Positions 38,639 to 47,446 of a DNA stretch of 50,424 nt are shown here, one piece after another. Within the stretch, counting starts at the first letter, position 1. Every line of letters starts with the position of its first letter. The translations under genes were made by a program, and so were the position numbers. The DNA is taken from the NCBI GenBank assembly GCA_040756655.1, contig JBFLYN010000024.1, positions 1 to 50,424 on the forward strand, given 5' to 3'. The notes beneath the pieces were generated by a model. That model was not told the DNA's origin and searched no databases. It was given only the letters and a program-made list of their open reading frames with translations. Source of the DNA: JBFLYN01 sp040756655. Lineage in GTDB: Bacteria; Bacillota; Sulfobacillia; UBA8153.

Positions 38639-39919
38639 ATGCGACTGGAATTGGGGCGAATCCGGGTAAAGGACGCCAAGCTGGGGCCGACAACCCGGCT
38701 GGAAGGCGGCGTGCTGGCGGTCAATGCCGCCGAGCTCAAAGAGAAAATCGCCGTGGATGAACGGCTGGAGGGCGTGGACGTGGAGCTGGCCCGGCCCGGT
38801 GAAAGTGCGCGCATAGTGCGGGTAAAGGACGTCATCGAGCCCCGGGTCAAGGTGCAGGGAAAGGGTGGGGTGTTTCCCGGGTTTACCGGCCCGGTTACCA
38901 CCGTGGGCGAGGGGCGCACCCACGTGCTGGACGGGGTAGCCGTGGTGACCACCGGGCCCATCGTGGGCTTCCAGGAAGGTATCATCGACATGAGCGGGCC
39001 GGTGGCCGAGTATACGCCGTTTTCTAAGACATGCAACGTGGTGTTGAACTGTCACACCCGGCCAGACCTCAAGCAACACCAACGCGAAGAGGCCATCCGG
39101 TTGGCCGGGCTCCGCGCAGCCGCCTACCTGGGTGAGGTCGCCCGCCATGTGGATTCCGGTGATGTCACCGTCTACGATACACCCGAACCGATCAATCACG
39201 CAGACAGCGGTCTTCCCAGGGTGGTATACCTGTACATGCTACAGAGCCAGGGCCTCCTTCATGACACCTTCGTGTACGGAGTGGACGCCAAGCGCATACT
39301 GCCCACTTTCATGTACCCCACGGAGGTCATGGACGGGGCCATCGTCAGTGGGAACTGCGTTTCGGCTTGCGACAAGAACACCACCTACCATCACCAGAAC
39401 AACCCGGTAATCGAGGAGATGTACACCTGCCACGGGAAGGACCTGGTATTCGTGGGCGTGGTGATTACCAACGAGAACGTGACCATGGCGGACAAGGAGC
39501 GCTCATCGGACTATGCGGCCAAGCTGGTGCATGCCCTGGGGGCCCGGGGCGCCATCGTCACGGAAGAGGGTTTTGGCAATCCCGACAGCGACCTGATCAT
39601 GAACTGCGTCAAGCTGGAGCGTCTCGGCATAAAGACGGTGCTGCTCACAGACGAATATGCCGGCCGGGACGGCGCATCCCCGTCCTTGGCCGATGCCGAT
39701 GACCTGGCCGATGCCGTGGTGAGCACCGGCAATGCCAACGAGCTAGTATGGTTGCCACCTGTAGAACGCGTGCTGGGAGACACCACCCGGTTGGAGCGAC
39801 TGGCCGGCGCCTTTTCCGGGAGCCTGCGCCGCGATGGGAGCTTGGTGGTGGAACTCCAGGCCATCACCGGTGCCACCAATGAACTGGGGTTCTCGCGCCT
39901 GGGCGCGCGTGGACAATAG
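38639..39919 (+). CDS. grdE: Glycine/sarcosine/betaine reductase component B, alpha/beta proprotein
   Basis: A 426-residue GrdE-type proprotein. In the family it cleaves itself between Asn and Cys to form two subunits, the Cys becoming a pyruvoyl group that binds the amino-acid substrate as a Schiff base. Here VSGNCVSACDKNTTYHHQNN places the cleavage between Asn239 and Cys240. Other family blocks are GPIVGFQEGIIDMSG, and NVVLNCHTRPDLKQHQREEA. ATG 38639 has GGAGG nine bases upstream. GrdE is shared by glycine-specific (GrdB) and related (GrdF/GrdH) enzymes; the next-but-one gene decides substrate. Confidence 0.96.
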   Translation: MRLELGRIRVKDAKLGPTTRLEGGVLAVNAAELKEKIAVDERLEGVDVELARPGESARIVRVKDVIEPRVKVQGKGGVFPGFTGPVTTVGEGRTHVLDGVAVVTTGPIVGFQEGIIDMSGPVAEYTPFSKTCNVVLNCHTRPDLKQHQREEAIRLAGLRAAAYLGEVARHVDSGDVTVYDTPEPINHADSGLPRVVYLYMLQSQGLLHDTFVYGVDAKRILPTFMYPTEVMDGAIVSGNCVSACDKNTTYHHQNNPVIEEMYTCHGKDLVFVGVVITNENVTMADKERSSDYAAKLVHALGARGAIVTEEGFGNPDSDLIMNCVKLERLGIKTVLLTDEYAGRDGASPSLADADDLADAVVSTGNANELVWLPPVERVLGDTTRLERLAGAFSGSLRRDGSLVVELQAITGATNELGFSRLGARGQ

Positions 39920-39940
39920 AGGGGAAAGGGGAATCGAACA

Positions 39941-40408
39941 TTGGAACTTAGGGGCAAGAAAGCCATCGTGCTGGGAGACCGCGACGGCGTGCCAGGGCCG
40001 GCCATTGAGGCCTGCCTTCGCACGGCGGGAGCGGACGTCATCTTTTCCACCACCGAGTGCTTTGTCTGAACCTCGGCAGGAGCCATGGACCTGGGCAACC
40101 AGGCCAGGGTCAAGGAACTGGCAGAACGGTATCCTAGGAAGGACATAGTCGTCGTCCTGGGTGGGGCCGAGGCGGAGGCCTCGGGGCTCACCGCCGAGAC
40201 CGTAGCCAGCGGTGACCCGGCCTATGCCGGTCCACTGGCCGGGGTCCAGTTGGGCCTCAAAGCCTATCACATTTTCGAAGCGGAGATCAAAAACAGCGTA
40301 GACCCGCAAGTCTACGACGAGCAGGTGGGCATGATGGAGATGGTCCTGGACGTGGACGCCATCATCAAGGAAGTGGTCGGCATACGCCGGCGGCTGACCG
40401 GGGACTAG
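39941..40408 (+). CDS. grdA: Glycine/sarcosine/betaine reductase complex selenoprotein A
   Basis: A 155-residue protein with in-frame UGA at 40067-40069 read as selenocysteine (residue 43). The sequence STTECFV-Sec-TSAGAMDL is the conserved GrdA active site with Cys40-x2-Sec43. Upstream of UGA the frame encodes LRGKKAIVLGDRDGVPGPAI, downstream KELAERYPRKDIVVVLGGAE and a normal C-terminus, so the protein is whole only with readthrough. The start is TTG 39941, with GGGGAA upstream. GrdA takes the carboxymethyl group from component B as Se-carboxymethylselenocysteine, forms a ketene/thioester intermediate with GrdC and is re-reduced by thioredoxin. Confidence 0.97.
40067..40103 (+). promoter_or_regulatory. 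grdA selenocysteine codon and candidate SECIS elements
   Basis: After UGA 40067-40069 two candidate hairpins exist: GGC (40075-40077)/GCC (40082-40084) with AGGA loop, and CCTGG (40090-40094)/CCAGG (40099-40103) with a GCAA loop. Clostridial bSECIS elements usually place a hairpin 11-20 bases after UGA. Which is used cannot be decided by eye. Confidence 0.4.
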
Positions 40409-40431
40409 ACCGTGACCGGGGAGGTGCAAGC

Positions 40432-41745
40432 GTGGCGGGAAAACACCGGGTGGTCCACTACCTTAACCAGTTTTTCGGCCAGATCGGGGGCGAAGAAAAA
40501 GCCAACGTTGGCCCGCGGGCGCGGCCCGGCGCCGTGGGTCCGGCCACTGCTCTCGAGGCCAAGTTCGACGGGCAGGCGGAAGTAGTGGCCACGGTCATCT
40601 GTGGCGATGGGTATTTCAACGAAAACCTGGACCGGGCCCAGGGTGAAGTGCTGGAGCTCATCTCAGGCTTTGCCCCTGACCTGGTGGTGGTGGGACCAGC
40701 ATTCAACGCCGGCCGCTACGGGGTGGCCTGCGGGGCCGTGGCTCAAGCGGTAATGGACAAGCTCGGGGTGCCGGTGGTGGGGGGCATGTACACGGAAAAC
40801 CCAGGTCTTGACCTGTATGCTCCCTATGGCTACTTCGTACGCACCCGGGAGTCAGTGGCCGGGATGCGACAGGCCATCGAGAACATGTCCAGGCTGGCCC
40901 TGAAGCTTTTGGATGGCCGGGACCTGGCATCGCCCGGCGAAGAGGGATACCACCCACGCGGTATACGCAAAAACGTGTTCTTTGAACGCCGTGCGGCAGC
41001 CCGGGCCGTGGAGATGCTGGTGGCCAAGCTCCGGGGCCAGGAGTTTGCCACCGAGTTTCCCATGCCTCACTTCGACCGGGTCAAGCCGGCACCTCCCGTG
41101 GATGACCTGTCCCGGGCCACCATCGCGTTGGTGACTTCCGGGGGTATTGTACCCCGGGGGAATCCGGACCGCATCGAATCGTCCAGCGCTTCCCGCTACG
41201 GGCGGTACAGCCTGGACGGGGTGGACGACCTTACCTCTGCGGGATACGAAACTGCCCACGGGGGCTACGACCCGGTTTACGCCAACGCCGACCCCGACCG
41301 GGTGCTGCCGGTGGACGTCATGCGGGAACTGGAGCGGGAGGGCGTGATCGGGAAGGTATACAGCTACTTCTACAGCACCGTGGGGAACGGCACCTCGGTG
41401 GCCAACGCCCGGGCCTTTGCACAGGATATAGCCGAGGAGCTGCGTAACAACGGGGTCTTGGCGGTGATCCTCACTTCCACGTGAGGGACCTGTACTCGTT
41501 GCGGTGCAACGATGGTAAAAGAACTGGAGCGGGCCGGCATCCCCACGACTCACGTCTGCACCGTGGTTCCCATTTCCATGACCGTCGGGGCCAACCGCAT
41601 TGTGCCGGCGGTGGCCATCCCGCACCCGCTGGGAAACCCGGGCCTGGATCCGGGAGACGAGAGAAAGGCCCGGAAGGAACTGGTGCGGACCGCACTGGAA
41701 GCACTGGCCATGCCGGTGCAGGGCCAGACCGTTCTCAAGCACTAG
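40432..41745 (+). CDS. grdB: Glycine reductase component B selenoprotein (substrate-specific)
   Basis: A 437-residue selenoprotein split by in-frame UGA at 41482-41484 (residue 351). The active site reads VILTST-Sec-GTCTRCGATMV, giving the Sec-x2-Cys-x2-Cys motif of GrdB/GrdF/GrdH. The N-terminal part (KHRVVHYLNQFFGQIGGEEK) and FNAGRYGVACGAVAQAVMD, plus GLDLYAPYGYFVRTRESVAG, are GrdB hallmarks. The 86 residues after UGA (ELERAGIPTTHVCTVVPIS) are conserved and have no alternative start with a ribosome binding site. GTG 40432 follows GGGGAGG. Which substrate (glycine, sarcosine or betaine) is used cannot be settled by eye; co-occurrence with grdC/grdD makes glycine the simplest guess. Confidence 0.95.
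41482..41511 (+). promoter_or_regulatory. grdB selenocysteine codon with bSECIS-like hairpin
   Basis: Twelve bases after UGA (41482-41484), CGTTGC (41497-41502) pairs perfectly with GCAACG (41506-41511) around a GGT loop. Spacing, stem and GGU loop closely resemble the E. coli fdhF SECIS apical hairpin, supporting SelB-directed selenocysteine insertion. Confidence 0.7.
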
Positions 41746-41772
41746 CGTGCCGGCAAAGAAAGGATGACCCAG

Positions 41773-43299
41773 ATGGGTATGGCAGTGATCAAGGCAGCCG
41801 CTTACAGCCTGGTGCACGCGCCCGACCTGGCCCTGCACGGGGGCACCACGCCCGTGGTGGAACGGCGCAAGAACCCTGGTTCGGAATTTCTCAAGAAGCT
41901 ACCCAGCCAGCTGAGGAGCTTCGACGCAGCGGCCGGGTACCCGCCCAACCAAGTTTACATCGGCAACCTCCGGCCCGAGGACCTGGCCGGGATCAGCCGC
42001 CCCTGGTACGAAAACCGGGTAAAGCCCCGGACCCGGGGGGAGTTTGGCGACATTATCCCGCAAGAAGTGTTCTACGTGGCCCTCAAGCATTCCGACACCT
42101 TCGGCCTGATCTACCTGGAAGACAGGTTCCTGGACGAAGTGGGTGAACAGGTCCAACGGCTGCTGGGCCACCAAGCCGTGGATCGGGTGGGCGGCACTTC
42201 CTACCGTGAGATTGAGAGTTTCCTGGCCCAGGGGGGCATGGGACTGTACCTTGGAGAGAGGCTGGTCGGATGTGTACGGCGAGCCCACGAACTGGACCCC
42301 ACCCTGGATGCCCACGTGATCTTGGAAAACCTGGCTGCCAAGGCATCCGGGGTCGTGGCTCTCCAGGCCCTGCTGGACCGTTCCCGCCTACCGGTTGGCC
42401 AAATCGACTACATCATCGAGACTTCGGAAGCGGCCGTCGGCGACATGAACCAACGCGGCGGTGGGAACCTGGCCAAAGCCATCGGTGAAACGGCCGGGTG
42501 CGTCAACGCCACCGGGTCCGACCTGCGTGCCTTTTGTGCCGCGCCTGCCCACGGGCTGGTAGTGGCTGCCGGCCTGGTACAGGCGGGCATTTACCGTAAC
42601 GTGGCGGTAGTGGCCGGTGGGGCCTTGGCCAAGCTGGCCATGAATGCCCGGGAGCACGTAGCCCGGGGCCTGCCGGTGCTCGAAGATATGCTGGGGGCCT
42701 TTGCCATACTAGTGGGCCCGGACGACGGGAAAAACCCGGTCCTTCGCGCCGACCTGGTGGGTCGCCATCGCATCGGTTCAGGAGCTGCGCCCCAGGCAGT
42801 TATCCAGGCCCTGGTGTTGGACCCCCTGGACCGGGCCGGGTGGAAGCTTTCTGATGTTCAGCGCTATGCCGTGGAGATGCAAAACCCGGAGATCACCGAG
42901 CCCGCTGGCGCGGGCGACGTGCCCCGGGCCAACTACAAGATGATTGCGGCGGTGGGTGTCAAGCGGGGAAAGATGGAGCGCGGCCAGATCGATGAGTTCG
43001 TTAGAAACCACGGCATGCCGGGTTTTGCCCCCACCCAGGGGCACATCCCTTCGGGCGTCCCTTACGTGGGCCATGCCCGGCGCGAGATCATGGCCGGGAA
43101 CATGGAAAGGGTGATGATCGTAGGCAAAGGCAGCCTGTTCTTGGGCCGCATGACCGGCCTCTTTGACGGAGTCTCCTTCATCATTGAGAGCAACCAGGGA
43201 GAACCGGCCCAGGCCGGGGATGTGCGGGAGGAAGTGCGAAGAGCGGTGGCCCAGGCCATGAGGTCGTTGGCCCGCGAACTGGCGGGTGACCACCAGTGA
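41773..43299 (+). CDS. grdC: Glycine/sarcosine/betaine reductase component C, beta subunit
   Basis: A 508-residue protein with a thiolase-like (FabH-type) fold. Family segments include AAAYSLVHAPDLALHGGTTP, LPSQLRSFDAAAGYPPNQVY, AKAIGETAGCVNATGSDLRA (with the acyl-accepting Cys) and AFAILVGPDDGKNPVLRADL. GrdC accepts the acetyl moiety from GrdA as a thioester; together with GrdD it releases acetyl phosphate. ATG 41773 is chosen because GAAAGG directly abuts the upstream ATG 41764. The stop overlaps the GTG of grdD. Confidence 0.95.
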   Translation: MGMAVIKAAAYSLVHAPDLALHGGTTPVVERRKNPGSEFLKKLPSQLRSFDAAAGYPPNQVYIGNLRPEDLAGISRPWYENRVKPRTRGEFGDIIPQEVFYVALKHSDTFGLIYLEDRFLDEVGEQVQRLLGHQAVDRVGGTSYREIESFLAQGGMGLYLGERLVGCVRRAHELDPTLDAHVILENLAAKASGVVALQALLDRSRLPVGQIDYIIETSEAAVGDMNQRGGGNLAKAIGETAGCVNATGSDLRAFCAAPAHGLVVAAGLVQAGIYRNVAVVAGGALAKLAMNAREHVARGLPVLEDMLGAFAILVGPDDGKNPVLRADLVGRHRIGSGAAPQAVIQALVLDPLDRAGWKLSDVQRYAVEMQNPEITEPAGAGDVPRANYKMIAAVGVKRGKMERGQIDEFVRNHGMPGFAPTQGHIPSGVPYVGHARREIMAGNMERVMIVGKGSLFLGRMTGLFDGVSFIIESNQGEPAQAGDVREEVRRAVAQAMRSLARELAGDHQ

Positions 43300-44435
43300 G
43301 CGCGCCGGGCATCCGGGCAGAACTGGGCCGGGTCTTCTCGGAACTGGCCGGTGTGCTGGAAACCGCCACCCCCAGGAGGATTCGGGTGGGAGTCACCACC
43401 TTGGGTTCGGAACTGGGCAGCGAGGAACTGGTAAGGGGAGCGCTCGAGGTCCGAGATCCAGACTTGGAGGTAGTGCTCATCGGACCTGGCCAGCACGGCG
43501 CTGTCCGGACTGTGGAGGTCCAGCACGAAACAGAGGCCCACGCCGTGCTCGACCAGCTGCTTGATGACGGGAAACTTGACGCGGGAGTGACACTTCACTA
43601 CAACTTCCCGGTTGGAGTGGCCACGGTGGGGCGGGCCGTTACGCCTGGTAGAGGCCGACAACTGTTCTTGGCCACCACCACCGGAACCGCGGCCATGGAC
43701 CGGGCGGGCGCCATGGTACGTAATGCCATTCTGGGCATGGCAGCGGCCAAGGCAGCAGGGGTGCAGGAGCCGTCGGTGGGCATTCTAAACCTGGACGGGG
43801 CCCGGCAAGCCGAGCGGGCGCTACGCCGTCTCCAGCACCACGGTTACCGGCTGCATTGGGCCACGTCCCTTAGGTCGGACCGCAGCCCTATTCTCCGGGG
43901 CAACGACGTGCTGGCCGGCACCGCCGATGTGCTGGTCACCGATAGCCTTACCGGCAACGTGCTCATGAAGATGCTATCGGCCTTCACTACCGGCGGGGAG
44001 TATGAAGTCACTGGCTACGGGTACGGTCCCGGAGTGGGCGAGGGGTACCATCGCATAGTCTGCATCCTCTCACGCGCCTCCGGCGCTCCCGTGGTGTCCA
44101 ACGCCATCAGGTATGCACGCGACCTGGTGCTGGGTGACCTGCTCGGGATGGCCCGGGCGGAGTTCACCCGGGCCCAGGCCGCCGGCCTCCAGGAGGTCCT
44201 GGCAGGACTATGCCGGGTAGAACAACCCCCGACTACACCTGCACCCGTGGCCAAGCCCGTCACCCAAGAGATCGCCGGTATCGATGTGCTAGAACTCGAG
44301 GACGCCACCGCCCGGCTCAGAGAGACGGGAATCTACGCAGCCACCGGCATGGGGTGCACTGGCCCGGTGATCTTGGTGGCGCCAGAAGACGTGGACCGTG
44401 CGGTCTCTGCGCTGCGGGCAAGCGGGTATCTCTAG
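43296..44435 (+). CDS. grdD: Glycine/sarcosine/betaine reductase component C, alpha subunit
   Basis: A 379-residue GrdD, PlsX-like phosphate-binding protein that completes acetyl-phosphate release from component C. Conserved blocks are RIRVGVTTLGSELGSEEL, LHYNFPVGVATVGRAVTPG, VLVTDSLTGNVLMKMLSAFT and YGYGPGVGEGYHR; the catalytic Cys near the end lies in ATGMGCTGPVILV. GTG 43296 overlaps the grdC TGA. It is the last gene of the operon and its stop overlaps by four bases the stop of the convergent FAD dehydrogenase gene, leaving no room for an intrinsic terminator between them. Confidence 0.95.
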   Translation: MSAPGIRAELGRVFSELAGVLETATPRRIRVGVTTLGSELGSEELVRGALEVRDPDLEVVLIGPGQHGAVRTVEVQHETEAHAVLDQLLDDGKLDAGVTLHYNFPVGVATVGRAVTPGRGRQLFLATTTGTAAMDRAGAMVRNAILGMAAAKAAGVQEPSVGILNLDGARQAERALRRLQHHGYRLHWATSLRSDRSPILRGNDVLAGTADVLVTDSLTGNVLMKMLSAFTTGGEYEVTGYGYGPGVGEGYHRIVCILSRASGAPVVSNAIRYARDLVLGDLLGMARAEFTRAQAAGLQEVLAGLCRVEQPPTTPAPVAKPVTQEIAGIDVLELEDATARLRETGIYAATGMGCTGPVILVAPEDVDRAVSALRASGYL

Positions 44436-45589
44436 AAACGGCCGGGGGAGAACGGCTCCACCGGGAAAGCAGGCCCAGTACCCGAGACCAGCTGGCTCAT
44501 CAAGAGGCCGGTAATGGGGGCAAGCGCCACTCCGTCCCCTTCGTGACCCGCCGCCACCCATACCCCCTGGGTCCCGGGCACCTGGCCCAAGAGAGGTAAC
44601 CCATCGGGAGTATAGGGTCTTAGCCCGGCAAAAGCTCTGATGATGTGCAGGTGTTCCAGCGCCGGCGCAAGTCGCGTGGCATAGCGCAATATTTCCCTGA
44701 TCCCTTCAGGAGTGGGGTTTTTGTCAAACCCGGCAAATTCCCGGGTGTTGCTGATGAGGATGTTGCCGGAATCAGCTTGCTCCAACCCGAACCCCACCCC
44801 CAACCTCAGCCCCGGATCGGAAGCGTCCTGGGCCAGTTCCGGCCGGTACTTGATGGCCAGGTAGCGCGCGCACAACATAACCCCGGTCAATAGCGGCGGT
44901 GCCTGTTCGGTCACCAGGACCTGCCCGCGTCGCGGGCGGATGGGCACCTCCAGGCCCAGGGGCTCCAAGAGCTCAGGCGCAAAAACCCCGGTGGCCACTA
45001 CTGCAGCGGGAGCAGCTATGAAACCCCGGTTGGTACGTACACCCCAAAGAACGCCGCCTGGTGCCTCCAGCTCCAGGACCGGAGTGTGCTCCATCAACGT
45101 GGCACCGTTGCGGGCGGCTGCCCGGGCAAAGGCGAGGGTGACGTGCATGGGGTTGACCTGGCCGTCCAGTGGCGAGTAGGTGGCACCGAGAATGTGCCGG
45201 GACAATACCGGTTCACGGCGGCGGGCCTCTACAGGACCAAGCATCTGTACCGGCAACCCCCCGGCTTCTTGGCGCCGGGCGATGGCTTCCATGACCGCCA
45301 GCTGTTCCTGGGTCTCTATTACGATCATGCCACCGGTCCGCCGGTATTCCAGTTCGCAGTCTAGCTCGCGGTCGAGACATTCGTAACGTGCCGCGCTCTC
45401 CAGCGCCAGCTCCAGGTGGATACCCGGACTCTTGGACTGCAGGATCACAAACCCGTCGCACGAACTGGAGGTTTCGGAGCAAATCTCACCTCGTTCTACC
45501 AGTATCACGCGCTTTTTGGCCGAAGACAGGTAATAAGCGCAGGCACAGCCGATGATCCCGCCGCCCACGACAACCACATCAGCCTTCAT
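44432..45589 (-). CDS. FAD-dependent amino-acid dehydrogenase subunit (HcnC/DAO-like)
   Basis: A 385-residue DAO-type flavoprotein with N-terminal FAD loop VVVGGGIIGCACAYYLSSAK and C-terminal FAGLRPYTPDGLPLLG plus AGHEGDGVALAPITG, resembling HcnC, opine-oxidase beta subunits, dye-linked proline dehydrogenase and sarcosine oxidase beta. Such subunits oxidise secondary or primary amines (glycine, sarcosine, proline, opines). It is the distal gene of a five-gene operon and ends against grdD. It has no obvious covalent-flavin motif. Substrate unknown; glycine- or proline-type amines fit the neighbourhood. Confidence 0.85.
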   Translation of the reverse strand: MKADVVVVGGGIIGCACAYYLSSAKKRVILVERGEICSETSSSCDGFVILQSKSPGIHLELALESAARYECLDRELDCELEYRRTGGMIVIETQEQLAVMEAIARRQEAGGLPVQMLGPVEARRREPVLSRHILGATYSPLDGQVNPMHVTLAFARAAARNGATLMEHTPVLELEAPGGVLWGVRTNRGFIAAPAAVVATGVFAPELLEPLGLEVPIRPRRGQVLVTEQAPPLLTGVMLCARYLAIKYRPELAQDASDPGLRLGVGFGLEQADSGNILISNTREFAGFDKNPTPEGIREILRYATRLAPALEHLHIIRAFAGLRPYTPDGLPLLGQVPGTQGVWVAAGHEGDGVALAPITGLLMSQLVSGTGPAFPVEPFSPGRF

Positions 45590-45851
45590 GGTTGCATCTC
45601 CAGTCGCTGATTTTCACCGGCCGTACCGGCGGTCGGGGACGGGGGGGCAGGATGTGGGCAGGATGGGTGTTGAGTACCTGTGCCAGCTCCCGGGCTACCA
45701 GGCGACTGCAGGTCTTGCCCTGGCACAGCCCCATGCCGGCCCGGGTGCGGCGTTTGATCCCGTCCACGGTGGTGGCCCCGGCGGCGATGGCTTCTAGAAT
45801 CTCTTCCCGGGTGACCTCTTCACACCGGCAAAGGACGGTTTCAGCGTTCAT
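45579..45851 (-). CDS. BFD-like [2Fe-2S] protein
   Basis: A 90-residue protein with Cys-x-Cys…Cys-x4-Cys in VLCRCEEVTREEI and RAGMGLCQGKTCSRL, the BFD/NirB-type [2Fe-2S] ligand set. In related dehydrogenases this domain is usually fused to the HcnB-like flavoprotein; here it is a separate gene. ATG 45851 lies inside the 4Fe-4S gene's end, and its stop overlaps the start of the HcnC-like gene by 11 bases. Confidence 0.85.
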   Translation of the reverse strand: MNAETVLCRCEEVTREEILEAIAAGATTVDGIKRRTRAGMGLCQGKTCSRLVARELAQVLNTHPAHILPPRPRPPVRPVKISDWRCNHEG

Positions 45852-46365
45852 GTTCGAGCCCTCCGGACATGGACCTGACTTCTTCGGCAAACTCCGCGGG
45901 CACCGCCAGCCTGACCACGGCCGTGCCCCCGGTTTTCTGCCCGGCCTGGACCGCCACGACCCGCCCCCGGCAGAGCACGCCGCCATCGCGACCTACCGCA
46001 TCTACTTCGGTGTCCACCTCCGGCAGCGGCAGGTACTCGTAGGGGAAATCCACGGTAGCCAACCCGGGCCGGTAGTGGAGGTGTAGCCGGAAAATGGCCA
46101 GTCCTGGACAGGCGGGCACACAAAGCCCACAACCGGTGCACTTGTCCTCGTCGAGCACCGGCAAGCTGGTTATGGGTTCGCCCACCCGGATGGCGTGGCG
46201 CGGGCAGGCGGTCTCACAGGGGTTACATGGGATCTCCTGGACACACTCGATGATGGCCACCGGCCCCGATTCCATGCGGCGGCGGGAAGGATATCCCGGA
46301 GAAGACTCCAGTTCGCCCCGGGAAGGGTAACCGTCAAAGCTGGCGCCAGCCGGCAAAACAATCAC
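45841..46365 (-). CDS. Two-cluster [4Fe-4S] ferredoxin-like subunit
   Basis: A 174-residue protein carrying two [4Fe-4S] sites: a noncanonical one in CVQEIPCNPCETACP and a classic CTGCGLCVPACP, followed by a C-terminal beta domain (VLCRGRVVAVQAGQ). The first 30 residues (GYPSRGELESSPGYPSRR) are low complexity with a short repeat. GTG 46365 overlaps the upstream flavoprotein gene by 32 bases. It likely links the dehydrogenase flavins to ferredoxin or another low-potential acceptor, inferred from cluster content. Confidence 0.82.
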   Translation of the reverse strand: MIVLPAGASFDGYPSRGELESSPGYPSRRRMESGPVAIIECVQEIPCNPCETACPRHAIRVGEPITSLPVLDEDKCTGCGLCVPACPGLAIFRLHLHYRPGLATVDFPYEYLPLPEVDTEVDAVGRDGGVLCRGRVVAVQAGQKTGGTAVVRLAVPAEFAEEVRSMSGGLEHER

Positions 46366-47446
46366 CCGCCTCTTGCGTTACCTGTGCCTTGGCTCTGCGC
46401 CTGATCTCACCAAATGCCCCGCTCCGGAGGGCTTCCAGGCTCTGCCTTACCTCCGCTTTCCGCTCCTTGGCCTCGCCGGGGGTGAGCTTGCCCAGGAATT
46501 CTGCGGCTGATAGTCCGGCCAGGCGACCTTCCTCCATGGCAGTGGATGCCTCTTCTACACCCGAAGCATCTCCAGCCACCCAGACCCCGGGGACCGAAGT
46601 ACGCAGGTCCTCATCGTGGACTGGGAAGTGTCCTCCCAGGCGGGTGTCATGGGCCAGGCTGGCGCCCATCATCCACAGAAGCTCGCAAAGCGGCGAAAGA
46701 CCTACGGCCAGGCACACGGTGTCCACCTCCAGCTGGCGCTCAGTGCCCGCCACCGGCTGCCACAGCTGGTCAAGCCGGCACACAGTGGCCTTCTCCACCC
46801 TTGGGTTTCCTTGGCAGCTTAGCACACTGTGGGAAAGGAGGACAGGCACTCCCGCGCGCCTGAGCTTGGCGGCGTGCACGGCATAGCCACCGATCTTGTC
46901 GGCGGCCTCGACCACGGCCACCACCCGGGCTCCAGCCTGCAGGAGCTGGTAAGAGACGATGAGCCCCACGTTGCCTGAACCCACCATGAGGACGCGGCGG
47001 CCGGGCAGCACCCGGTGGAGGTTCACCAGCGTCTGCGCGGCACCTGCGCCCAGCACCCCGGGTAGCGTCCAGCCCGGGAATGCCAGGGCGTTCTCTGTGG
47101 CGCCCGTAGCCACGACCACCCCGGATGCCCGGCACGTCCGGCTTTGCCCGTGGCAGACCAGTCCCAGTCGCGGGCCGGGGAACAAGCCGTATACCGTGGT
47201 GTCCAGGTGAATGGCGACGCCAGCTGCCTCCGCTTCCTCCAGGAGGTGTTGGCCGATATCATACCCGCGTACTCCCGCCAGGTGCTGGCTGGAACCGAAG
47301 AACTTGTGGATTTGCTTGAAAAGCTGGCCTCCGGGTTTGGAGTTTTCGTCAAACACCGCCACTTGCACGCCCAGGCGCGCCGCCGCCACCGCCGCCGAAA
47401 GACCGGCCGGGCCTGCTCCCACCACTGCCAGCTCTACTTGCTCCAT
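46334..47446 (-). CDS. FAD/NAD-binding dehydrogenase subunit (HcnB-like)
   Basis: A 370-residue two-dinucleotide-domain flavoprotein: LAVVGAGPAGLSAAVAAARL (FAD) and VLMVGSGNVGLIVSYQLLQA (NAD-type fold), with VVVATGATENALAFPGWTLP and VWVAGDASGVEEASTAMEEG. It matches HcnB, opine-oxidase alpha and sarcosine-oxidase alpha family proteins without their C-terminal BFD domain, which is a separate downstream gene. ATG 47446 lies within the end of the 2Fe-2S gene, 13-base overlap. Confidence 0.85.
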   Translation of the reverse strand: MEQVELAVVGAGPAGLSAAVAAARLGVQVAVFDENSKPGGQLFKQIHKFFGSSQHLAGVRGYDIGQHLLEEAEAAGVAIHLDTTVYGLFPGPRLGLVCHGQSRTCRASGVVVATGATENALAFPGWTLPGVLGAGAAQTLVNLHRVLPGRRVLMVGSGNVGLIVSYQLLQAGARVVAVVEAADKIGGYAVHAAKLRRAGVPVLLSHSVLSCQGNPRVEKATVCRLDQLWQPVAGTERQLEVDTVCLAVGLSPLCELLWMMGASLAHDTRLGGHFPVHDEDLRTSVPGVWVAGDASGVEEASTAMEEGRLAGLSAAEFLGKLTPGEAKERKAEVRQSLEALRSGAFGEIRRRAKAQVTQEAGDCFAGWRQL

